Assembly (NCBI GenBank): GCA_045837725.1
Contig: JBEWZL010000109.1
Span: forward strand, 186,001-250,000
DNA from: Vermamoeba vermiformis
Taxonomy: Eukaryota > Tubulinea > Echinamoebida
Reading direction: 5' to 3'
DNA length: 64,000 nucleotides
The translations under genes were made by a program, and so were the position numbers. The notes under the pieces are model-generated. The model was given only the letters and a program-made list of their open reading frames with translations, was not told the origin of the DNA and did no database searches. Below, piece after piece: positions 48,570-58,408 of this stretch. Each line of letters begins with the position of its first letter. Positions within the stretch are counted from its first letter, which is position 1.

Positions 48570-50324
48570 TTACATGAGCGAGTATTTCTTTACAACATTA
48601 TTTACAAAGGTGCAAACCTTAATTCCAGGAAGAGTCAAGTGGCAGAATATTGCGTGCCAGATCTCCATCGGAAACAAGTCCAGCGCACTAGTGCTATGTG
48701 CGATGTTATTGAGCAGCACTGCCACGTCGCCTAATAAAGTTGACTGCAGCTGGCGATTTCGTCTGATTTCGGTCTCAATGAGCTGTTCTGATTCGAAAGT
48801 GTTGTTGGTGTACGCATCTAGGTCAACAGAGGCAGTTGTGATGAGTCGATTTTTTCTCAGAACTGACTTCAGCAAGCTAAGGGCATGAAATTTGAGCTGT
48901 TCATCCATAGTGCCTTGCGTAACAAGAAATTTCAGGTTCAAATTGACCAACTGCGGTAATTTCGACAAAGCCTTGCACAAGTGTTCAAATGCGACAGGTG
49001 AGCACGTGAGAGTCAGTTTCTTCAGCGATTGGTGCGCTAGCAGTGCATTGCCCAACAGCTTGTGACCATTCATGAAGTTCCTGTAGTCGAGACTGAGCGC
49101 GGTGAGGACCTTGTTCTGCGCCAACATGGCACAAAGCTCTTTGAACGAGTCTTTTAGGTACAACACGTCAATGTGCAGGCCCGTGACGGTGTCGTTGACC
49201 TGCAAGACCTCGCACAGCCTGTTTGTGCCGTGTGTCGTGAGCATGATGGACAGGTCAGTCAACGAGCGATTGATCTTCAGCGCGTCAGTCATGGCTTCAC
49301 ACTCGTTGTCAGCGATTTCATTGTAACGAAGGCAACTGAGTTCGAGCTTCTGCATCGTTGTATTAACAGCCAGTGCTTCGGCTACCCGCGTATAGACCTC
49401 TCCATCCTTGCAATACAACAGATCTAGGTGCGTGATTGATTTGTTAACTTTTAACATGTCGCCGAGAGCTTTGAACAGTTCGCTGTCTTTGATGTTATTT
49501 GATCGCAGGCCCAAGCTGGTGAGTGTCGTGTTTGACTGAAGCGCGCGCATCAGTGGCACAAAGTGGTGAAGATGAAGGTCATTGAATATTGATGTCAAAT
49601 GCAGCGTAGTCAGCACGTTGTGTTGTTTCACTGAATTGATCAATGGCTCCGAGTCAGTCACGTGACAATCAAAGGTGAGCGATGTGAGCACTTGACTCGC
49701 TTCAATGGCACGCATTAACACGGGCAAATCATCGAACTTGCAGCGGAATAAATAGAGATTGCTGATGCATGGGTTGTGATTTAATAGCGCGGCGAGTGCA
49801 TGCGTGCTGATCTGGCACCAATAGAGGCGCATTGTGTGCAGCGTACGATGATGTTTCAGTCCAGCACTAAGCCGCTGAAAGAACGAGGCAGGCAGACTCG
49901 ACTGATGCAAATCCAACTCTTGCAGCGACGAATTGTGGTTTAAATTGCCGCACACTTCACTCCAGAACCCGTTGTGACTGTCGATTGACACTGACAACCT
50001 CTTCAGAGTGGTGTTGTGTGCCAAGCCCTCACTGAATGCCTTGGCCCCTTCTAGTGTCAATTTGTTGCCTCGTCCACGCAGTGTTAATCGCTCTAGTTGC
50101 GCCGTGTGCTTCAATAACTCGCCAAGACCGCGGAATACAGCGTCGCTATAGTCAGCTTCAAAGAGCAGCTCTTGTAGCGTATTGTTGTTCACTAGAGAGC
50201 GTACGGCGTTTGGTCCGAGAACTACGTCGTGGAGACTGAGTTTACTGAAGTTAAATTCGAATAATAAATCCTTCTGGATCGCCTTTTCGATGTCAGAGGC
50301 AGATTGAGAAAGGCGCTGAGTCAT
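48570..50324 (-). CDS. Leucine-rich-repeat protein (RNase-inhibitor type) with C-terminal F-box-like motif
   Basis: A single exon. The first ATG in frame is at 50324, giving about 584 residues; the frame stays open upstream to about 50380 without an ATG, so a 5' exon is possible. About fifteen long LRRs are visible, for example LQELDLHQSSLPASFF, LTSLGLRSNNIKDSE and ITHLDLLYCKDGE, spaced about 28-30 residues. The last 40 residues contain LFPMEIWHAIFCHLTLPGIKV, similar to an F-box helix pair. F-boxes usually precede LRRs, so this order is odd. Divergent from the photoactivated cyclase. Confidence 0.8.
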   Translation of the reverse strand: MTQRLSQSASDIEKAIQKDLLFEFNFSKLSLHDVVLGPNAVRSLVNNNTLQELLFEADYSDAVFRGLGELLKHTAQLERLTLRGRGNKLTLEGAKAFSEGLAHNTTLKRLSVSIDSHNGFWSEVCGNLNHNSSLQELDLHQSSLPASFFQRLSAGLKHHRTLHTMRLYWCQISTHALAALLNHNPCISNLYLFRCKFDDLPVLMRAIEASQVLTSLTFDCHVTDSEPLINSVKQHNVLTTLHLTSIFNDLHLHHFVPLMRALQSNTTLTSLGLRSNNIKDSELFKALGDMLKVNKSITHLDLLYCKDGEVYTRVAEALAVNTTMQKLELSCLRYNEIADNECEAMTDALKINRSLTDLSIMLTTHGTNRLCEVLQVNDTVTGLHIDVLYLKDSFKELCAMLAQNKVLTALSLDYRNFMNGHKLLGNALLAHQSLKKLTLTCSPVAFEHLCKALSKLPQLVNLNLKFLVTQGTMDEQLKFHALSLLKSVLRKNRLITTASVDLDAYTNNTFESEQLIETEIRRNRQLQSTLLGDVAVLLNNIAHSTSALDLFPMEIWHAIFCHLTLPGIKVCTFVNNVVKKYSLM

Positions 50325-50880
50325 ATCAAATATTCCAAATCCCTCGAGGTAATTAGCATTCAATCCATTAATGTGACCTAATATACATTATTAGTAATCA
50401 AAATAAATTAGTATGGCATTTTGTTTTCTAATTTGTTCGTGCCTCGCTTACTGTGAACAAGGCCAATAGTCGAGCTGAATGTACAATTAATGGCTAAATT
50501 ACTGACCGTGCAATGTTTTGTGGCTGTGTTGACGTCGACTAATAAAATTAATTGCAATTTAACTTAGTCACGTCGCTGCACACAGCTGACGAGTATTGAC
50601 TTATTTTTCTTAGACAATATTCTTGTTAGCTGATTGCTTAGTTTAGTCCTCTCAGTCATTTTGCCTGTGAAATACAATTTGACGAGCAGACTAGTGGCAA
50701 CTTCAACACCGTTAATTCTCCGCCGTTGCGTGTGAAGTTGATGAGGTAAATATAAATTTAAGCATATTGCTTCGTAATGCTAGTTACTAAAATAACGGAA
50801 AAGCAAAGATATACTATTTTTTAATTCGAAATTGTCAAAAAAAGCTAAAACGTGTGCGCGTTGACTAATAGGTTCAATAT
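50325..50880. promoter_or_regulatory. Divergent spacer between LRR and photocyclase genes
   Basis: 556 bp, the longest gap in the window. It contains TTGACGTCGAC near 50529-50539 (half CRE plus a SalI-type palindrome) and several TA-rich tracts. A candidate donor, ACAGTAAGC, on the minus strand near 50440 could belong to an untranslated LRR exon. I saw no ORF with an ATG, tRNA or repeat. Confidence 0.4.
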
Positions 50881-52168
50881 ATGCAGATTATCAATATAAA
50901 AATGAAGCGAGTCACGTATATGAGTTCCTCGCGTAAGATTGGACTGCAAGAAATCAACGAAATTACAGAGACCTCAATTAAGAACAACAAACGCCGCCAA
51001 GTGACTGGTGTATTGGTGCATTTATCGAATTTATTCTTTCAAGTTATAGAAGGCCCAGTCGAGGCTATTGATGAAGTATGGTCGAAAATATTGGCAGATC
51101 CACGCCACGAAGAAGTGGTTGTACTGAAGACAGAGCTCGATATTCAAAGTAGACTATTCGGCACGTGGTCTATGCGCATAGTAGATCTGAATCGACTGCA
51201 AGAGCTCGATGAAAAAGAGCTGAATGAAGTGGTGTTAGAGCCAGTACGCGTGCTGTTACAAACAGTCACTGAGAGTTATTCCATATTAGAGAAGTATACC
51301 CAGGCAACTATATTCAAAATTATGCAATCAGGTGCGTAAATCTCTGAACTTTATATTCAATTTTAGTTTCATTAATCAATTCAGGAATTAATCCGCTCAC
51401 TGTGGCGCCGCGCAAATGTGACAAAATCGTCGTGTTTTGCGATATTGTGGGATTTTCAACGATATGTGAGGCACTGGAAGTTGAGGTAGGTCTATCGAGG
51501 TCAAGAGGGCCTATTAATCTAACGCGTTGTATGCCAGCACGTGATAGAGCTAGTCAATTCGTTCTTCGATGCAGTGACGAGAAATGTGTCCAAGCGCGGG
51601 GGCGAGGTCACGAAATTCATCGGCGATTGTGTCATGGCGTACTTTGATGGTTCACAAGCCGATGCCGCACTCGAATGTGCTTTGTCAATCATTCAAGAAG
51701 TCGATGATATGCGTCACAAGGCATCGAAGACCGATCCGATAAAGATATTGCATTGCGGCATTGGCATCAACAGAGGTAAGCAAAGTTGTTGTGAAACTTA
51801 TTCGGCCCTCGCGTTGATTTATCCCGCTAGGCCTGGTGATTGAAGGCAATATCGGCTCATCGATCAAAAAGGACTACACGCTGCTCGGTGATGCCGTCAA
51901 TGTCGCTGCACGGCTCGAGTCTTCAACGCGCGGTCAAAAGCACTCGTTAGTGTTCTCAGAGAGCGTCAAAGAAATGACACGCGCTGATTGGAAGTTCTGT
52001 GAATTGGGCACGTTAACACCGAGAGGCCGCAAGAGCGAGATTAGGATATATTCATTAGATAGCCCGGCTATTTCAAGGTCGGGCACTGGACACGATATTA
52101 TGCAACAGATCCGCGCATTTATTGAACGGTATACTGGCACTGACACTGGCGAGCAAGGGATGAGTTAG
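50881..52168 (+). CDS. BLUF-domain photoactivated adenylyl cyclase
   Basis: Exons 50881-51331, 51385-51485, 51538-51775 and 51831-52168 give 375 residues (369 from the second ATG at 50902). Residues 8-105 form a BLUF flavin domain: KRVTYMSSS with the photoactive Tyr, SIKNNKRRQVTGVL with the flavin-binding Asn, LFFQVIEG with the key Gln, and FGTWSMR with Trp/Met. A linker with the motif GINPLTV leads to a class III cyclase: VVFCDIVGFST (metal Asp), GGEVTKFIGDCVMA (Lys and second Asp), KKDYTLLGDAVNVAARLES (adenine-specifying and transition-state residues). Order, length and hinge closely follow bacterial bPAC. Predicted: blue light drives ATP to cAMP as a homodimer. Spliceosomal introns show it is nuclear, not contamination. 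Confidence 0.95.
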
Positions 52169-52371
52169 TGCACGCGACACTAGCAATATAGAATTGTAAA
52201 TTTTGTAAAATAAAATGCGATGGCAATTTGGTGAGCTAATTTATTATCGTTCTCACAGACCAGAAAGTGACAAGAGAAAGTAAAGCGTGACTGACAAGCA
52301 GCATTGAATACTTACTACACAATAAACACTGGCTCACATGTAGCACACTCAACATAAAGCCGTAGTAGCAC

Positions 52372-54890
52372 ATGGCAACCTGCAAGAGGTAAAATAATTG
52401 TTGAAAATTGTTTATCTTATTTGAAATTACGCACGATAGTATGCTCGCTTAATTCAATCTGTTTTACGACAATTAATCAAATACAATTATGAAAATAGGC
52501 CAGACAAATGGAAAGATATTATTTTATTCAGTCACTTGATACCAATCTGCCAGCATTACAAAGAAGGATATAAAATCGAATTTGAAGAGGCAATTGAAGC
52601 GCGTCGTTCCACTTTTGGCGATTGGAATGTATTTCGCGATTATTTATTGACACATCCGCGGAATCAAGGCATGCTCAAAGCTTTTATTCGCTTGAGACGC
52701 CAGCAAGATAGCGAGGAGGTCCACGATAATGCAGAAAATATTGAATCGGCGCAAGTGCACCATCATACTCGAGGACGTGACGGCGCATCAATCGCACAAG
52801 CAGCACTCAATGACGTGCGACTGACGCGTGAACGAGCACGCAGCGGTGAGTTGCAGCTGCTGGGCTCAGTGATCACGTGGGAGAATGTGTTGTGTCTGAT
52901 GCGCAACATTGTCTGTCACGAAGAAGACACGCAGTGGAGTGCACTAGGGGCACTGGCCCAGCACGCCATTCAATTCTTTGGCAGTCGAGCAGCAGTGGCA
53001 GATCTGTTGTGCAGCTACTATCGCGTGGTTGTAGTCGCAAGTACATGTCACTCCATCAGAACAGCTGCAGATAATAAGATTGTTAGCAATGTAAAAACCA
53101 ACTCAATACTGTTTAGAACAACTTCCGGGCCACAACGCACAGCTGATAGACAACTACAATATGAATCCTGATGTTGAGCCGTACGAGCCAGTATGGGACG
53201 CGATATTATTGTACAGGCACGTACGAATCTGTTGCAGTACACGCGATGCTAATGCACTCACACCAGCCCTTTCATCATTTATCGCAGTCTCAATGCGCTG
53301 ATCGACGATAGACTTGAAGAGGAATTGCACGCCATGGCTGTGGATAGAAAGTTCGGTTCGTGGGAGATGTTGACCATGTACTTGCAAATGCACCCAGCCA
53401 ATCCCGAACAAGCATTCGTAGCACGAGACAAAATCACGTGGATGATGATCATTCGCATGGTAAGTGCGACAAGTATTATCGACTGATGCTAATTAGTACC
53501 GAGGCTCGCAATGTGTTCTGTCACGAGCAGTACATGACTTGGACTCTGTTAAAAGAATTCGATGACATATTGCAGCACTATTTCATCACTCGGCAGAATA
53601 TTCTTGATGTGTTTGATGCCATACATCGTCACTGTTTTGTACAGCCACTATCACGTGACAGCTGTCAAGTCGTGAATCATCGAGTGGTGCGACACAACGA
53701 CGCTCCCCAAATACAGTACCACGAGCCTGACAACATCTGCATGCTTCAGTGTTGTGCTAGCCATGCTGCTAGACCTGTTGTCGGACTGACGCCTGTCCAG
53801 CTATTATTTGACAAGTTGACACGTGCCAAGTTCAAATCAGTGCCGAAGATCGTGTTAATATCAGGCCATGAGCGCGCTAAGTTGTTATTATTGGTGACTA
53901 GTTATCTCAACGATATTGGCGTGCAGTACAATGTAGTCAATGACACGACTTGGACACTCACCGATGACGCGCAGAGCAATGCTACAATAACACTAGTCAC
54001 GACCTCCATGGCATGTGTAGTTAAATCACTGACAGATAGAGAGCACGAGAAGACAAAAGTAGTCAAGTCCAGCATCGTGCTCAAACAACTGCATAGTGTC
54101 AACACGAAGCTGTTCTCAGCCATGTGTCACCGTGACATTGAACGAGTGGCGCGTCATCTGAGTGGCGTGTCCAAACATGCCTTTCGAACATTCAACATTG
54201 AATTTCCTTTCATACACTTGCCCGCGCTGACACTTAGTGACGCACTGCTCGACACCACAGCGCCATTGTATCACGTCATATCAACCCACACACGAGCACT
54301 GTTGAGAGGGGCCAATGACGACTTAGAACAGCTCAAACACCACGCACTCGATGTTGAATTATTGCCCTACATTAGCGGCTCTCTTGTGCTCAGTCGTGTG
54401 CTGAAACATTTCACTGAAACAGCAGGGCGCTGTTACTACTTGCAAGATCAGTTATTGACATTGTTGTTGATGCTCGATGTGATTGGTGGGCATGTTCTGC
54501 GCACTCAATGGCTCAACACATTGATGACTGCTGAGGACACACAGCACCTTGAACTGCTGAACGATATAGTGCTGTGCTTGCCTCTCTACTCGTGCACCAA
54601 GGACCGATGCAGCACGGAGTAAGTTATCAATATGCTCGCACGTATGTTACTGACTGCTCATTAGCATCGCAGAGACGATCAATGCAATGGTCGCTGACAC
54701 GTTATTAACACCTGACCCTGCTATTAACTATGCACTAGTGTTGTTCGATGAGTGTGCACCGCAGATTAGAGCTGCTACGACCTGGCAAAGTGTCGTGACA
54801 TTTAACGCGTTTGTGGAGCAGTGCTTACGAACCTTTAAATACAAAATGCTATTTAGAAGTATTCTAATGGCTATCAAAGAGGAGTTTTGA
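52372..54890 (+). CDS. Unidentified helical-repeat protein, about 717 aa
   Basis: Proposed exons are 52372-52388, 52532-53040, 53117-53210, 53267-53459, 53504-54618 and 54665-54890, all phases consistent. The first exon (MATCKS) is the least certain. The protein is mostly predicted alpha-helix with no membrane segment or catalytic motif I recognise; landmarks are FGDWNVFRDYLLTHPRNQG, FGSWEMLTMYLQMHPANPE (an internal near-repeat of the first) and VKIVLISGHERA-like PKIVLISGHERAKLLLLV. The repeated FGxWxxxxxYLxxHP module suggests a HEAT/TPR-like solenoid. It lies 93 bp upstream of INTS8 on the same strand. A partner in a large complex is a guess. Confidence 0.7.
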
Positions 54891-54983
54891 CTGTAAATTG
54901 ATTCAATTATGTTAATAGAAAATCACGTGGCACGCAAAAGATATCTGCGTTTTTCTGTCTGTTTCATTTGTGCAACTAACAAG

Positions 54984-57900
54984 ATGGAAGAGCCAAAGAA
55001 TGATCGAGTGCATTCTATATTGGACATTCTGTTAGAACCGCATCGCCTCGATGAACATGTAAGAGGCCAGATCTGCTTTGTCAATCACTAGTTATATTCG
55101 AAAAAAATGTCACATATTTTTAATGGTGTACAGACACTAAGGGCTTATTATTAATACGACCTGGTAGCTCAAGCAAAAATATTGACAATTTTTTTTATTG
55201 CAGATCCAGAATTTAAAAGCCAAGAAGGAAAGATTTCCGAATGAATACGACTTGATAAAAGCATTTCTAAAAGAGGCATCAAAAGAAAATCAAAAAGAGC
55301 CTGTAAAGAAAGCACTGATTAAATTGGCAATCAAGGCGCGTAAAAGCTTTAAATTGCAATATTGTGCTAACGATTATTTTAGGTCTATACTGATTTTAAT
55401 ATTAATATTGATCAAATTGAAAAGAATTTCAGTCCTAAATGGCAAAGACAACTGCTAGATGAAATTGTAAATGTCAAAGGTGCTGAAAGTTCGTACGTAC
55501 TCATGTAGGAGATTACTCATCGACGCATTAATAACATAAATATAGCATATATGAATTGACTAAGCATCGTTGGATCATTCGAAATTTGCTCAAAGGCACA
55601 GACACTAAATTGATATTCGGATCTGGTCCGACAACAAAAGACTCAGCGCCGTATTCGAGCAAGTTCTTGGCTGAATGGCTCGACAGACCACACGAGGCCA
55701 AAGAGTCGCTATTACACCTGCCCATTGTAGCATTTGAATACGGCAAATATCAATACGTGTTCGAGAACAAAGAACACGCCCTCAAAACTTTCACGCGCTG
55801 CAAGTCACTCGTGTCAAGTGCGGCACCAAGCACTGAATCACACGTGACAGTCGATGTCAAACAGCTCGACGAACTGATCTTCGACTGCAGACTGGCCACG
55901 CGAAAGGTCTCAGCGAGTGAATTGTTGCAACAGAGCTCACCACTGCTGCGGATCAGTGGCTATTTGAGCCTGATCACTGAGACTGTGGCTGCGAATGGAA
56001 ATGCACACGCACAACTACAGAGTATACTGCACATATTGATCAAAGACAATGTCAGCAATCAACTGCCACTCAGTTACCGCGTCTCACTCGAACAAAATCC
56101 ACTGTTGAGTCCAATGAAACATCACATCACTGCCAGCAACATTGTGTTGGAGTCACTTCTTTCTAGGTACACACCACATTGCCCTCATTTACATAATACT
56201 AATATCTGTAGAGCATCGCGTGTCATTCGTGTCACATCGTTTCGAAGTACAAAATGTTGACGCGATTAAAGCGCTATTCGAAGTGATTCACACACAACTC
56301 ACTCACTTCCCACAAACTGAACCAAAAGTGACCGTGCAGAGTGTTGAACTATTGACTCGCAAGTTGAAAGAACTCGCACTGACAGTCTGCGAGCTCAGTC
56401 AAAATGTGCAGGCCATTGACAGCCTCTATTACTTAGGTAGAGTCAGCAGTGCCTATAATAAGACCATGTGACTTATTTAACACGCAACAGTACCTGAGTT
56501 CAAAGCCAAAGAGTTTGACGAACTTCGTGCTAAGATTGAACTTCAAAATGAAGTCAAAAACATCAAAACTACTACGGCAGCCGTCAAGCACAGAGATGTA
56601 TGACCAATATTAACATCAAAGCGCACTATTAACACAGTATTAGCCCCTCACGGTCGTTGCACTTGAAAGTGATCCAGCGCGCTTGTCAACACTGCTTCAA
56701 ACACTCGACATGAGTCCGAATAATGTATGCAATCGACAATAATGTATTTTATTGTAACTCTAACTTGTTACAGCCGCGTCGAGCATTGATCGAGGGCGTT
56801 CTCTCGAAAAAAGCTTGCACATCGCTGTCAGAAGGCCGCACACAAACAGCACAACTTCTGTTCAACTACCTGTTCCAAGCTTCAGTGCGCACCTCAGCGG
56901 TCGAGTGGGGTCACATATGCACGCTGTCACTGTCGGGCACACCCGTGTTCAATGAAATATCCACGGCCACCACACCTGCGAATCCCTTGATGCTGGTGCG
57001 TAGTGTGACACATTGATGTACACCAGCTAATGATTTCACTTAGGAGGTGATGCTGGGTGATTTAATCAATCAAGCACAGTGGCTCAATCTGAAGAAGTAC
57101 ATCGCCAATCTGTCTGTAAATAGTGCTCGTGTCCAGGGCACATCAAGTAAGAACTCAAATATTTAACGCATTGCACCAGCTAACTGACCTCAGATCACAT
57201 TGTAAATATCTGTAAATTACTGGGTGATGTGCTGTCCAAGCTGTCCGAGGCTGCAGAGAGCATGCAAGTGGAGGGAGAATTGGATCCGCTACCCTACCTG
57301 ACCACTGAACTCATCAAACACCTCATCGCCACTGACTACGAGTGGAGTGCTAGTACTGGTCTCTTGTCGCGATTGAACGAGCACACCGCACGTGCATTGA
57401 GCTACGTGTTCTTGTTGGTACTGCACTGCATTCAGCCCGCGGGAAATGTAAGTCAGTCTAACAAGAACAATTCTGTTAATATCAACCTGACACCACATGT
57501 ACAGGCTCGCACATACTTCCCCGAGAGATTTGTAGACAGTTCTAATCCCTGGGCGAGTATCTCACTCGATGCCGGTGCAATTGAAGCACTGCGCAAACAC
57601 GAGCAACGAGTGGTCAAGTTGACTTACAGCGTCGTCGAGCGATTGTTGGTGATCAAAGAGAAGTCACAGAGGTAATTGTGCGACATTACAATTGAGTGCT
57701 TTACTGACACCTGTCACAGGGACCAAGTACACTTCAACGCATTGCTGACCAGTGCTGAACTGTCACTCGTGTTGAATGAGCCACGACGAGCAGCGCGTCA
57801 ATTAGTTGCGCTGGGAGTGTTAGAGACATTCAATTGGTCCTCACAAGCGCCAATGCCCGTGTTCGAACAAGCAGTGCCCATTCTCATCCTCGCACTCAAT

Positions 57901-58408
57901 GCCTTGCAACACTACACCCATGCCATTGTGTTGTGTCAATGTCTGAGTGAAGTCAATTACGCTGTGGCGTGCAAGTTGATTCAAGATAACTTTATCAACT
58001 TGAAGAGCGAGTACTTTCGAATACATATGGGAGATACCACTACTTGAGCTGTTGATTTGTAAGTTACTTGCCGCGTACAAGAATATGCATCTGACTTCCA
58101 ACAGACATTTACGCAAAACTGGGACAAGAGAAGCAAGCCAACCACGCGGTAAGTACAACAACTTTTTCTAGTTATCAGCTAACAGCTCCCAGATGACGAT
58201 CATGGGTCGACCAGAGTACAACGAGCACAACACTGCTGAAGCACGAACAAAAATTATCAACCTTAACAAAACGGAAATTCTTGCGCAAGTTGACAACAGA
58301 ATTGTTTGCAGAGGAAGAATCGCAGCGAATAAAGTGAAACAACAGACTGTTGCGAAGTTAAATTTTATTTTACAAGGCAAGCTATTTACAGGAATGGTGG
58401 GTGATTAA
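54984..58408 (+). CDS. INTS8: Integrator complex subunit 8
   Basis: About 14 exons: 54984-55058, 55204-55339, 55383-55492, 55546-56166, from 56212 to 56436, 56491-56597, 56644-56724, 56774-56995, 57044-57146, 57194-57447, 57505-57671, 57720-58058, 58105-58148 and 58193-58408. The C-terminal part (HAIVLCQCLSEVNYAVACKL, then YIWEIPLLELLIYIYAKLG, then AKLNFILQGKLF) parallels human INTS8, as does YELTKHRWIIRNLLKG near the N-terminus. Integrator cleaves snRNA and paused transcripts. Three places do not join in frame (exon 2/3, exon 4/5 and about 58020, where one A looks extra), so the model is approximate. Confidence 0.78.

Noticed and set aside
48408-48888. Plus-strand frames over the Siva-LRR spacer
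   Set aside because: They mostly lie antisense to the LRR gene, show no domain and have no splice support.
50881-52168. Bacterial contamination as the source of the BLUF cyclase
   Set aside because: Three phase-consistent GT-AG introns interrupt it and the flanks hold eukaryotic genes.
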